A DNA stretch of 64,000 bases from Cytospora piceicola. Its lineage: Eukaryota > Ascomycota > Sordariomycetes > Diaporthales > Cytosporaceae. Under the pieces are notes generated by a model. The model was not told where the DNA came from. It saw only the letters and a program-made list of their open reading frames with translations, and did not search any database. Numbering within the stretch: the stretch's first letter is position 1; every line of letters starts with the position of its first letter. Below, piece by piece: positions 22,101 through 33,500 of the stretch. The position numbers and the translations under genes are program-made. The stretch spans positions 62,001 through 126,000 of the forward strand of contig JALQBC010000006.1 of assembly GCA_023375675.1 (NCBI GenBank). Reading direction: 5' to 3'.

Positions 22101-22765
22101 GTCTCCCGTCAGGTCGCCCCATCCATGTGTACGCCTACGGACCACCAGCAACTATGTCTCCTTCTCTTCGAATGGCCACTACAGGACTTATTACCTCCGT
22201 CGTGCATGGGCAAGACCTTGTACCCTACCTATCGCTTGGAGTGTTGCATGATTTCCAAGCTGTAGCCTTGGCTTTCAAAGCAGATACCGGAGATGCGAAG
22301 CAGGAGATCAAGCAAAGGGTGTGGGAGGCCTTACAGGGTGGTTTGATGGACAAGTGGAGAGGTGGCAAATCCAAGAAAGATGGCCCTGTGAGCGAGGAAG
22401 ACGAGGAGTGGGCCTTTGCGGCATTCAAGAACCTCCGCGCGAGTATGATGAGTACCAAACTGCTGCCGCCGGGCGAGGTCTTTGTAGTAGAGACGGAGAA
22501 GGTGCTGAGGAGGGATGCGTTCGTAAAGCCGAGTGAGGATGACGAACACGGCAACAAGCACGATGAGGGTGGCAAGGACAAGGCACAGCAGAAAGCCTAC
22601 AAGTACGTCGGTCGTCCTGCGAGGAGGATCATTCTCAAGTACGTGAGGGACGTGGAGGCCAGGTTCAGGGAGGTCAGGTTTGGCGCGACCATGTTGACGG
22701 ATCATAACCCCGCCAGGTATGAGGACGCGCTCGATGGCTTGCGATTCGGGGTTGTCGAGTCTTAA
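19145..22765 (+). CDS. Class 3 lipase family protein with long disordered region (diacylglycerol-lipase-like)
   Basis: A single 1206-codon open frame without introns. Residues 1-240 are helical with hydrophobic stretches near 50-75 and 190-215 that may anchor it to membranes. About 390-700 is low-complexity, rich in Ser, Pro, Lys and acidic residues, likely disordered and a target for phosphorylation. The lipase domain covers about 840-1200: VVLACRGTLGFEDVLADMTCDY, then the nucleophile elbow GHSLGGAVTALLG with Ser939, the acid VVHGQDLVPYLS with Asp1024, and a C-terminal LTDHNPARYEDAL with His1187. The triad is complete. Class 3 lipases hydrolyse acylglycerols; this large intracellular form resembles fungal sn1-specific diacylglycerol lipases, working at membranes or lipid droplets. 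Substrate not provable here. The methyltransferase downstream is convergent. Confidence 0.93.
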   Translation: MASAREREDRPERGNQLAASTHGDLEAQQRQALPTPAPGRTLLPSPIASAISLWTRSTGLALRVGTVIGGYGLGAAKATTLSSLELGRGIIEGILHRAGNEAFLRSNSELGRADAETVMERSLEGLHAAMSQVVFWTTAGFQLTGTTITTISEVSQLTLSYLDSILGSTESSRAIASIITLIRREFSNPATGQLGEKVGVFDLIVGMVGMAYFQRCAWELIEEENSRLQVEETLWDVVILNDEEMMDYSSVHNGGRKGDELGGGPNEVVIQTIQQHGADDSSAGEDELPETRLKQHIMRTMPAGAKVSITTETKTTKIITVDVSGTQPSALALPAGVELVEETRLLPASSNGSQGWTMSTDQLLDASNPTDATYRVVYRVSKNKLRGTEMAREAEENESPRVVEQIDDTDSDYSVDDLASSGDEEGNAPPSPPPKSPPRTQQNSSPETLHRAIEAHARGPRSGEGRQIPTKTRKGSAEKNPQFLLPKQSPETSANQKRPRIPASPQTSSSSVGHPRKKQQSMQSMSRLLSRKPKGDMTPSDSTNSSSERKSGLRHALKRGSGTTLSDNVAKDGKDVASSHVPATYKGKQAVRDDRRGNPKSYQKSPSAVTKQQLSVPGRDSSLLPRRKAPTAPQGGSHGGPLTSRALAEYDKSDAIPRSPSRASIISIHERKRDSLVSQTDTFSIRYADNLRPVSPTYSRHDKQLPPPSPSQTHPRVVSHLYSPSIYTLKTTDSQTSLVPYYQRSPFGDAEALSTLRRTGTIDTIFPRFHILRNITRFMRFSSASYGSNFLKVFGIAKTMPTGLKAMDDMHHELRMFAHHTQSRPQSILLSSFVDSQGGSDSSGSTETGVPLVHYISLDDESKAVVLACRGTLGFEDVLADMTCDYDELFWRGNSYKVHKGVHASARRLLYGGDGRVLVTIKAALEQNPDYGLVLCGHSLGGAVTALLGVMLSEPLEGGTSFITSDEPHSRLLPSLAFKTTQSHICLPSGRPIHVYAYGPPATMSPSLRMATTGLITSVVHGQDLVPYLSLGVLHDFQAVALAFKADTGDAKQEIKQRVWEALQGGLMDKWRGGKSKKDGPVSEEDEEWAFAAFKNLRASMMSTKLLPPGEVFVVETEKVLRRDAFVKPSEDDEHGNKHDEGGKDKAQQKAYKYVGRPARRIILKYVRDVEARFREVRFGATMLTDHNPARYEDALDGLRFGVVES

Positions 22766-22836
22766 GGTGATTGGTCTTTGAATTAGACTTGTGTGATGTG
22801 GGCGGGCAAGTGAACGCAAGACCTCGAGCTTCGGGA

Positions 22837-23193
22837 ATGCGGGTCGACTCAACAGCCTCCGCCAGCTCAGAACAAATCGCCGTCACCGCCATCCAGAGCC
22901 CTCCGAGAGTAACTCGCTCGAGGGCCCATATCGGGCGGGAGTCAGCGATTGGTCTACTGGCTACGGTTCTCGCCTTTCCCGACAAGACCATGCCTCAACA
23001 TGGCACCAAGCCGAAGCTGGATCTTGCCGATATCTTTCCAACTCGGCTGGGTGATACCATCGCTACCGGAGGATATCTTCGAAAGATGGTCGACCTTGTC
23101 ATCATTACGAGACAAGTCAATAACAAGGCCATTGATCAGGCTGAAAGGGTCGACGGGGTTATCGCCAAGTTGGCGGAAACACCAAGGGCCTAG
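22837..23193 (+). CDS. Small uncharacterised ORF (118 aa)
   Basis: An open frame of 119 codons, 71 nt past the lipase stop. Third positions are about 70% G or C, as in the neighbouring true genes, and the second half (KLDLADIFPTRLGDTIATGG, then RKMVDLVIITRQVNNKAIDQ) looks like real protein. A shorter start at 22990 would give 68 residues. I do not recognise a family. It might be a small gene, or only 3' untranslated sequence of the lipase. An open frame on the opposite strand (23202-22954) is the rival reading. Confidence 0.35.
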   Translation: MRVDSTASASSEQIAVTAIQSPPRVTRSRAHIGRESAIGLLATVLAFPDKTMPQHGTKPKLDLADIFPTRLGDTIATGGYLRKMVDLVIITRQVNNKAIDQAERVDGVIAKLAETPRA

Positions 23194-23652
23194 CACGCTC
23201 ACCGTACAAACTCAACTGGCAGATACCAATATCTATATTCTTCGACCTAGGACCTGGGGGCTGTAAATACATTGGCTATATTTGTGCGTGTATATAATTA
23301 CATAGACAGAAGATCAATCTAGCATGGATCTAGATAGCTACTTATATCATGTTCTTCATTCTACACGCTACCTATGTACTTGCCAGCTGCATATGTTGAC
23401 CATCTGCCATTCGGCCATTTGGCCATGACCAGCCGGCCAGCTCAAATCACCAAAGCTAGGTGCCAACATATTCGGAAGCACTTTCTTGTTGGACTCGCTT
23501 GTCTTGTCAAGGTGTGGCAGTATCTCTTTCAAACTATTTGGCCAGGACACTGCGAAACGGCTGGTACTTAGTCCGTGGAAGAAGGCTTCCAGCCTCTTTT
23601 AACCCTTGGCGAATTGCTTTCTGCATCGTAGATTATCGTGTCGACTTGAGCA
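23194..23652. other. Convergent spacer
   Basis: About 460 bp up to the stop codon of the minus-strand methyltransferase. AT-rich at 23270-23370 (likely 3' untranslated/termination region). Nothing else recognised. Confidence 0.5.
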
Positions 23653-24847
23653 CTACGCCTTCGTTCCTCTAGCGATAAACAAAGTCCTCTTCCCATGCCG
23701 AGGCCCAAAGGCCACCTTCCCCATGTCATCAAGCGCGAAGTCCTCACCTGCCCCAGCATTGACGAAGATCTCCTTGATGTGTTCCTCCGAGAAACCATGA
23801 TGTGTCACGGTCCCCAAAGCCTTTTCGACCGAGGCATCACCACCGACTTCCTCAATCTGCCCGTGCCCCTCATGTTGATGACCATGTTGAGCATGATGGT
23901 GGTGGCCGTGGTCGTGGTCGTCGTGGTCGTGACCATGGGCCCCTGAGGAGCCAGTCCCGTGTGGGGCATGGGGCAGGAAGTCAATGATCATCAACACGCC
24001 CCCTGGCCTCAGGCGAGCAACGAGCCGCCTTGCGGCGAGCTCGGGGTCGTCGAAGTGGTGGAAGCCGAGGCCAACCACGGCGAGGTCAAAGCCAAAGAAC
24101 CTGGGGTCTCGGAAGGCAGCTGGATCCTCGTCTCCCGGGATACACAGGTTGCCGTGGAAGGCCGCCATCTCGTCTTCCGCCAGCCCCTTCGGAGATGTCA
24201 GCATGTGGGTACTCCTTGACGATGGGGCCAGGGGAGTCCCATAGACCTACCTGGTTGCGAGCCCGGGTGTTGTAGGCAGCCACCATCTTCTCCGAGAGGT
24301 CTATGCCGATAGACTGAGTAATAAATGGCGCCAAAGCCTGTCCAGGACGTAAAAGAAGCCCAATTAGCGACTGCCACAGAGCAAGGCGAAAGACCCAGGG
24401 GGCGACCATCCATCAAGGTCTCCAAATGAGGCCTGCAACGGGGATTGGAAGCAGGCTCACTCTTGACATTGATCCTGTACCACACGCATAATCCAGGATC
24501 TTCACGGTTCCTCTTGGTTGCCCGTCGGTGTCGTCGTCTTCGTCCTCAGAGCTGTCGTCATCCTCGACCCATTCCAGGCCGATGAAGTCCCTTCTGGCCT
24601 CGATACGCCGAGCGATCTCCTCGGTGGTTCTCTCGTGCTTCGCATCATAGTCGGCTGCTTCGTTGCTGAGATGCCGCAGGTCAGCCTTCTTTGGCACGCA
24701 GACGAAGCTTTGTCAGCCGACCTCCCAGAACCCAGCGTGCCATGCTGAGGCCGTCGAGGCGAATATCAGACGTTGTTGAGGCTCAATGGCTCCGACTTAC
24801 TCGAAGTGGTCCTGATTGAGCTTCGTGTAATCCGTCTTTCCCTCCAT
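23653..24847 (-). CDS. SAM-dependent methyltransferase (type 11) with histidine-rich insert
   Basis: A 290-residue protein from four exons: 24847-24801, 24665-24461, 24337-24251 and 24186-23653. Donors are GTAAGT, GTGAGC and GTAGGT; all junctions keep frame. It starts MEGKTDYTKLNQDHFD, joined to NEAADYDAKHERTTEEI. Motif I is ILDYACGTGSMSR (about 72-84), the acidic end of strand 2 is IGIDLSEKMV, then FGFDLAVVGLGFHHFDDPE and the post-motif LRPGGVLMIIDF. The catalytic fold is complete and of the small-molecule type; substrate unknown. Odd feature: after the GGVLMIIDF strand, residues 197-221 contain 13 His in 25 positions, interleaved with Asp and Gly, a composition seen in zinc- or nickel-handling loops. 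An acidic tract (DDDSSEDEDDD) lies before motif I. The C-terminus returns to normal (HHGFSEEHIKEIFVNAG). Confidence 0.9.
23863..23937 (-). repeat. Codon repeat encoding a His-rich loop
   Basis: On the plus strand this is a GTGGTC/ATGGTG-type imperfect trinucleotide array; on the coding strand it gives CAC/CAT with GAC and GGC. It encodes 13 His in 25 residues of the methyltransferase. Slippage is the likely origin. Confidence 0.85.
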
Positions 24848-27493
24848 ATTGGCCTGTGGTTTTCAGGCTTGTCTAAATGGCTCTCTCTGGCGGATGGTGT
24901 TGCCAGTTTGTGTTCGGTGAGGTCAATGACCGCTGCCAGGGAAGATGAGCGTGAGAAGAATTGCAGTTGTCGGAAGTCATAGGTAGGAATCAAAAATACG
25001 CAGTTGCCGGTGACTTTCTAGTGTCATGACCAATCATCAACCCGCATCTCGGACACATTTGCAGCACAGCAAAAGGAAGCGGGTAGAAAAGCGCGGACCA
25101 AGTTTAAGCAACAGTCTTCGGTGACATCCAATGCGGCCTAGAGGATGACTGTCATACACTTTACAGACCAAGGAATATCTGGAAGAGAGAACACATCCAT
25201 CTACTTTCAAAGGGATACTGTTTTACCTCAGCCTCACGCTGCCCCTTCGAAGGCATCGTCAGTTCCGTTTCAAGCAACGTCGGATAACCTGACATCAGGC
25301 GACGCCCCGGGGTGAACGTAGCAAACAATAATTACTATGTACACGACCAAGTCACAACAACATGTAGATCCGTACAGAAACGGAATGACATCTTGGCAAA
25401 AAAAGGCTGAGACTATTGATGAGTAAAGGAAGAAGCGGAAAACGAACCCCACCCACCCGCGTCGTGCCAAAAGCACAACGAATGCCCAACGGGAGAAGAT
25501 CGATACCGAGATGAGGCGAGACTAGTAACAGCCCGATGCCAATTATTTACGCACCAACACCCTCCCAGCCAAAAACCTCTCATCAGGTGCAAAGGCCGTC
25601 CCCTCCCCCCCTCCTCCGACGCAGATGGAAGATACGCAGACGGGAACGGCACGGTTGGTGTGCAACCTGCGCCTGTTGTTGTGTATCACAAGGAAAAAGA
25701 CAACATGGGGCGGGCGGCAAGGGAACGGAAAAGAGAGAGAGGGCACCAGAGGAAAAGTACTAGCAGGGGAGAAAAAAAGAGGACCCAATCCCAGACAAGC
25801 TGCAACCCCTCGCATCGGTCCGCGATCACAAGGGGAAATCCACAATGTGGCTGAGGCCAAGTGCGTACCACTCGAGTGCAGTGTTGATACTGAAAGGAGC
25901 CAAGTGCCATTTGCATGGGGTGGTACGTGGTACTTGTGGTACGCGTGGTAGGTACACTTCGTAATGTACAAGGGCCCACGGGAAGCGACAGGGCCGTACC
26001 GCTGGTTTGCTGCTTGGGATATCCCGTAGTGACTGAGACTGCCATACTGCCACTGGAATGTTATTGACCGTATGTTTCCCTCCGTTGTTGGAGGTTTGTT
26101 CTGGACCTTCCCCATATCATCTCACCGTCACATTGTTGCACACGTTCACCCAGGTACGGAAATGCACCTGGCTCTTTCAGGAAGAGAACCTACATGCTGC
26201 TCACATAAGACTTCTCGTGCCTTTCCCTTCTCAGTCTGCCCTGCAGTTTGACTTGGTTTGCCTTCGCCTGGCGGCAGGGGGGGAGGAGGGGATAAGCAAG
26301 AGTGGAAGAGGCCGGGCGAGACAAGGAAAAACAACCCGGAAAGGAGAAGAAGGGGTTGGAAGTCGAACCCGACATGTTTGCCTGACCAACAGCACTAGCG
26401 TTGCGACAGCATCTGCAAGAGACGTCGCAACAAACAGGAACCAACAGCAGGCAAACAGGGGCCACGCCAACAGCGGTGACGGGGGTTCACTGGCGGCCTG
26501 GGTTTCGTCAAGAATGGAGTCTTGGTCGCGTTGCATCGGACGAGCTACGGGTCCCGTCTCGGCGTTCCAGGGACTAGCTGGTTGGGTATATTCATATCTG
26601 GTCCTTGACGACAGGAAAGCCACTGATGATGATGATTATGATGATGATGAGAAAACCAGAACCGCATTGTTTGCGTTGTAATGTGCCCAAAAATGCCCTG
26701 GCGCCGATGGTTTGCAGGTTGCCACTGGCTCCTTGCTCTTTGCCTCTTCCGCTCTCACACTCTCACACATTTCCCACACCCGCACACAACATCTGCGGCC
26801 CTCTCTCGTTCGGGCCCCCATGCATTACGGATGCTGCAGGCCATTGATGGAGGTGCCTTGTCGACCTGAGCGCAACGCCTTCCCGTGTGGTTGATGCGAC
26901 CCCTTCGCGGGAAGCTGCCCAAAGGTGGGTTTATCATCGGATGTCGCGACCAGTGTCACTGCCTCGTCAGTTATCATATTTCGGGGGACCCTGTCGGGAT
27001 GGTGCCCTTTTATATGTAATGTTTGCCAAGTGCCCGGCCGGATATGGCTGTATAGTGTGAGAAACGTGTACTATGCAGCAAAGAGGCGTTGTGTGACAGC
27101 AAGCCACGGCCAGGCAGGCCCTCCTTCCCACACCCAGTGTGTGGATGGCGATGGGCCAGGCGGCCAAGCGCCGGCCAACGTCGGGGGACGTCGGTTGCTT
27201 TTCGCGCATCGGGTTTCCGCAGTCCGGCCCTGCCCGCGGCCGAATTGGATGTGATACCGCCCATACAGAGGGCGCGGGGGCGAAGGAATATCGGGCGGCG
27301 GCACTTGGGGGGCGGCGGCAGCCGTTAGTCGAGGTTCACACATGCGCCGTACGCGTCCGTCCTCTCCGTCCGTCCGTCCCTCTGTCTGTCTGTTGCATCA
27401 ATAGTATCTGGCTGCCCGGCATCAGCCCAAGACTGTGAGGCCTGCTTCACCGTCGCCCGTCACACACATATTGGCGTGTTTGGTGAGTCGTGA

Positions 27494-27517
27494 CAGCAGC
27501 AGCAGCAGCAGCAGCAG
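27494..27517. repeat. (CAG)8 microsatellite
   Basis: Eight perfect CAG units in non-coding sequence. No open frame of note covers it. Confidence 0.92.
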
Positions 27518-30500
27518 CGGCATACATGGCTGTATGATGGGATATGGACGAGTGAAGGCAGTGAGACGTGATGTTCCGCATCCGTCCACCGTCGCCGTAT
27601 ACGGTATAAATTCAGCGAGCGAATCCTGCTTCCCGATACCTAATCTTCACCGCCGCTTTGCCGAAGATGCACGGGATTGCCGTGGCACCACAAACAGGTT
27701 CCTATTCAGATTAAAGGCGACATTCTTCGTCATTTCTCGGGGTTCACGAATCACAGGGTAATTCTGAGCCAAAACTGATTCACAACCTGTCGAGCTAGGG
27801 TGGTAATCCGAAGGAGGGGATGGCGCGCGTGGCTGATCTCGCATGACCTAAGGGGGGAGGCACGGGTCCCACAGCGACAGGCTGCTACTAGTCTCCATGT
27901 AGTGAACCTATTCCGGAAGCTTTTCCATTTTCAGTGCTCCCGACGGCAAGAACCTGCATACAACCGGGTCTGCAGGATTCAATGGGATTGCAAACCGCAC
28001 TCCATGCGGCCAACAGGTGAATGCGTCAGCACCGAGAGGTGAGGATCGCCCCGTGTCGAGAGAATTAAAGAGCGTCGAGGAACGGAAGCCATTCACGACC
28101 AGGAAGCCAATGGTCTTGGAAGTCATGAAATGTACTTACCTGGGCGTGCTAGGTATTTGGATATGCGATGTATCGTCGTTCATCAACACCGAAAACAGCA
28201 TCGGCGTCGAGTCCACCGACGTCTCGCAATGGATCGCCAAGGGCTAGCGGCGGACCGAGTCAGTGTCGGCCTCGAGGGCTCGAGCGAGCTGGCGAGCCAG
28301 GCCCGAGGATGCGTCTCAGACAAGGCTTGTGGAGCGCACCCTCGATGTGTTGTCCAAGGGCGCCTCTCCCCCCTCCCCCCCAAGATCTGCGATGTAACCT
28401 GCCGAGCCACGTTGCTTTTCCCTTCAAGGAGGGAGTGAGCTGAGTGGTTAGAATCGACCATGAGATGTGCCCCGAGGCCTAGTATGTACGTACTTATGTT
28501 ATGTACCTACCAAACTCGCGGGGGAATTGAGGCCGGCCGCAGAACATGGTGACGGCAGTCGCCGTTGCTGTCGATCCTCCGCAATTTCGCCTGCTAGGTC
28601 GATGGCAGCGAGGTTTGTCTCTGTAGCTCTCGAACACTGCAAGCCGGGTTGGTCCGCCCAACAGTTTGCTCAATGCCTTGAGGCTCATATGTCTGGCCAT
28701 GCACGGCGCGACACAGGTCATCGTAAACCCGTGGGCGCCATCCGTTCCTCGGCACATGCATATGGTAGATAGTTATGTGCATCATCCGATACGGGCGCGG
28801 AGTCATCACGGTTGGTTCCGACGCATACGGTGAACGCTGTGCTTCGCGCCTCGTGACGGACGCTGTGCTCTGTGTGATTTGTGTGATGCAGGAAAAAAAA
28901 GTAAAAGAACCCCGTTTCCGCAGCGCCAGAAGTGCCGAGTGCACGGGACTCAAATCTATCTGGAAGCGGCCCGGTGGCTGTGTGACCATGCAGAGTAAGT
29001 GACACCACACCCACCCAAACAATCCCACACCCACCACACCTGGTTATGGAAGGTCGGGCGAGACATGTCGCCTTGTGCATCTCCTGTGCGCAATCGCTTT
29101 TTTTGGTGTGATACGATGGGAATCGTGTAATACGAAAGGTATGTATGTCTCGGCTAAAATCTGCTCATGTTTGCTTGATGGGCACGGAGGCTTCTTGCTC
29201 GCACATGGGCCGGGGTTGAAACATTTTGGCTGCAGGACGGAAGCTGGATGCTGATGACGAGGCGGCCGCTGTAGGTCGAGCTTCCGGTGCGGTACGGGTA
29301 CGGGTACGCAAACTTGGCTCTGGTTTGATGGTGTGATGACTGTGTTTTTCTTCATCAGCGCCTTTCTCTCTCCAGCCTCTTTCTCCGACGAGGTGACCAG
29401 TGTCGAGACGTTGATCGGAGGTGGTGGGTTGCTGCCCTTGGTTAGCACTTCGGACCATGGCACAGTGCGGACCGACTCAGGTGGCTTCCGCACCGCTTGT
29501 ACTCCGTACGCAGTGTACATTACGGATCCTCCGCGGTGTAACCCTGGCTGAGATGACCTGCAGCAAAATTCCGCGCCCGCCACGAGAGGAGACCGGGAGG
29601 TACGTCCATGTACCTGTACTTTGCGCCAACGGGGCTCCACCGCTTTTTCCCGCCGACGGTGCAACCTCAAGCAGTCCTGGGGCCAAGCCAAGTACCTAGG
29701 TACTTTTCATGGGTGCCAGAACAACGTGGAAGCATCATCGAAACTACCTTGGTACCCATCATATGCACCTGCGTTTGCACAGGAACATAATATATAGCAT
29801 TGCCTGCTTCCCTCTCGGACCAGTATGTCCGTGTATTCCAGTGTCGTATGTCGTAGGCGAGGTGCATAAAAAGTGAAGTTTGCAATGTAAGTATGCACGA
29901 GGCTCAAATTGTCATGGACGGAGCCCTTCAAGGTGCGTCGGTACTACTGCACATGTGTACCCTGGGCGATAAAGAGCGGGGATGTGGCTTACATGGTACC
30001 TCTGCCCATATGTGGCCGTTTCTGACTGGAATATGATCGCTTGACGAGTTTCCATCCCCTCGTCTCAGGCTCGTGTCCCTCCGTCGTGTTTGGTCTCTGT
30101 ACAACCATGGGTTTTCCCCAATGCCCTCACAGGTCCCAAGCAGGTCCCATGAGCAACTACCAACCGGATCGCAGATTCAGCCTGAAAAAATCGGGGCCGT
30201 GGCGGGTAAGCGGGCAACTGCAGCTGCCATTGCGCACGTGACCGGACTAAAAGAGGAAGATGCTTGCAATCAATGCTTTCGGCTGAGGACAACAAGACAT
30301 TTGCCGAATTGTCGTGGTCACCCGTGCGTGGTTTGAGGCTTGCCCAACGCCAATAGATCTGGTTTGTCACGGCGCATTGGTGTCCAAGCTGACCACCACT
30401 GACACGGACACGATACGCTGTTCCAAAAGTAGTCGAGCCGAGGGATTCAGATGACGAGGCCAAATAATGGCAAGATAGCCACCGACCTTGCTAAAAACCA

Positions 30501-33500
30501 AATTGCCATTCGGAGTATCGCTCGCTTGTCTCTCTGTGCAATGAGAAGGGGGAAGGATGGGACAATCACTGGTAGTGAGGCACATGGCCAACAACAAAAA
30601 AGACTAGAACCGTCAGCCATACTGAGCCCCCCTCCAAAGGTGGCCTTTTGGCAGTTTCGTCTGAAGCGACATCCTCGTACCTCGAGATGTTTGGCTTCAT
30701 GTTCCCCAATCACATCATGTACTGCCTCCCGACCGTTAGAAACCTTGAGGTTCAAGTCGTTTGCCACAGAGGACAAAGGTGGAGTCTGCGGTTCTATTTG
30801 TTTTTCAAGGTACCCCTGGGTCTCGGGCGATAATTAGCGCCTTGATTCCGTGGAAACTGCCCAAGGTGGGTTCTGATTGCATGTCGGTCGACACATGCGC
30901 TAGAATGAAACGAGGTGATGAATCCTTAGATGCCTAAAGCCTAAAGACCCTTTAATCATCGTTCCATGCTTCTGGATATGATTGTAGGCATACGTATGGA
31001 TGTTTAGAACATATGGTTTTTCCATATCCTCGAGAATGGTGAAAGGCGCGAGCACGCCTGCTATGCCAAGGTCGGTAAGCCAGGAAGGAAGTAGCATCAG
31101 CTCAAACCAGCCATGTTTGACAGTTGTGGACGAATGCTTCCGTAAAGGGACAGTAGCACATATCGGAACACGTATCCACATAACTTCATGCCGGTCGAGA
31201 TGGCATCACGGTATAAGTGCACAATTTGTCTGGGGAACTGATGTTCCCCTTTTACTCGGGTGGAAACGGCTCCTACCGGCGAGAAGAGATCCGAGAGTAC
31301 TGTACAGAGCTCCATGTGCGCCACGACCTGGCTTGCCAGGCTTATTTCCATGAGGGTCTTCATAAAGTTCGGAAATGCGATAGCATCACAATGCATAGCT
31401 GCACATTCCGCTCGTACCAGAATGTGTAGTTTTCCGGGCACCACTCTACTTTCAATTCTTATTTCCGATGGCTGTAACGATGGAACCTGGCTTCGCCTGC
31501 GGTTGAACACAATTCCTCATTCCAAATCAGAGTCTGAAAGCGTTCTTCGACACCCCATTCGTCCAGACCGGAAGCCTCTCGAGCCTGGTTTGTGAGAAGA
31601 TGAATTCAGACGCCCGAGGCTGAGCGGCGAGCTCGAGTCGATGGATGGCAATGTGCTTACAACGCCAGCAACACCAGGGTCGGCAGACCTTGATTATATG
31701 GTCTAGGCTCAGTGATCAAGTTTTGGCTTCGCCTTTAGCCGCAAGCCAGTGATGCCTGGTTTTGGCTCCGTTATATTTCCCTGAGACTTGTTTGTAGCAG
31801 AACTCAACTCTCGTATAGGGAAGTGACTTGATCCTCTGAAGGGGCACAGCCAGTCATCTTCCTCTGCTTCTGCTGGGTCACACGACGTTCGGTGGAGAAA
31901 ACTGCAGTGGCGTGGATAGCGTCAACCACCGTTAACTACATGTCTTGTGTGCAGTCCTCGATCGTGTATCCTTTGACGAGGCGAGTCCTGGTGAGTCCCA
32001 GACTGTTGTTCGTTGTTAGCTGCGTAACGCTAGCGGACCACATGCGATGCAGTCCAGTCAATAGAGAGGCTGATTCGCCGATAGGAGGCCTGTTGATGCG
32101 AGCTGTCGACTGCCTGAGCTGTCTAGATTATTGTGCCTGAAGATGCGACACTCCTTGAGTACAAAGCTGCTGCCGTGACCCCGTCGCGCGGCCGTCTCCG
32201 CCACTAAGGGGGACTCTGCTGGTGAATGTGTGATCTAACATTGAACACGTAGTATATCAAAGCAGGAAACCCGTACGGCTTCTGCCGTATACATGGTTCC
32301 AAAGTGTGTATCTATCCCCTGCTATGGTTTGATCGGTTCGCAAATAGCGCTCCAGAGCAAAGTTACGCTTGATGGTTGAGGATGGAGTGCAAGTGTATCA
32401 CTTTGATCAGTACGGCAGACGTACCACCCCACATGCTGGTACTGATACTCTGCCAATCGCGGGAGTTGGCTCCGTAAGGGTCTGATTGATCAGGAACGAC
32501 CTCCGCTTCCCTCAAGGGAGGCAACATGGTGCAACAGTACCCATGCGCTGAAGTTTTCTCTCGGCTTGCGCGGTCAACCATATCGCACCTCACCAGGGTC
32601 AATTGCTATGTGGCAACTCATTGGCCTGGGTTTGCAGCAAAGTTCCGGCCACGATAGGCTCTTGGACCTCACATATCCGCGGTCGCGTTATATGATTTGA
32701 GCTCGAAGGGCTTTGCAGGGCCGGCTGACTTCGTCCTGTGTGCTGTCGTACTTCGTGTCGGAGGCCTACCTCAATGCATGTACTTTTGCGCCTCGATCAA
32801 TCAGACTGTGGTAACACCGCCGCAAGCAGTTGCTTCATGATTCGATTTTTGAGAAAAATTTTGCGTGCGAGAGTAGGGTCGGGAAACCAAAAAGCAATTC
32901 CATGAGGTCGTTCCACGAAACGGATAAGGACACCCCGGCGCAAAGATACCAAATTAGTGCGACACTTCGGTGCGGCACAGCCCGGGCGATGGGCTAGCCT
33001 CACCTGGCACTTGTGACAAGGTGAGACAATGCCAGACAGCGCCTCTGTGGCGTCTGGGCGTTCCGAAGGAGATGTCCTGGAAGAAGCGGAGCTATTCTAA
33101 TTCCAAGTACTCATCCGTTACCTTCGATGGCTCTGATAATGGTGCTACTTGCTGGGAAGCTGGTAGAGGTGGAAGAGGTCCTTGAACCCACAAGTGAGCG
33201 CAGGAGAACTTGGCTTCCAACCAAGCCACGATGATTGAGATCCCGCGGTTACTTTTCGCTCCTTTCTTTTTGAGGTAATGGTTATACAGCAGTAGTGGCC
33301 GTGAGCGGGACGTGCTGCGAGTGAAAACGAAATTGCAACAACAAGCATGGAGGTCCTGCCTATAAACGATGGGTGTCGAGGGGGGCAAGGAGAGACTTTG
33401 ATGTTGCCGCTGTTTAGATACTCTCGGCACCCTGCTTCGCTGCCTTGACACTCTTCGACATATAGTGCTCCAGTACACCGCATTGCCTTTTCGAAAATGT

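Noticed and set aside
26058..26681. A 207-codon open frame on the plus strand
   Set aside because: No motif; ends in a GATGAT repeat giving poly-Asp; looks random.
28430..28500. tRNA-like A-box near GCTGAGTGGTTAG
   Set aside because: No matching B-box or foldable acceptor stem seen.
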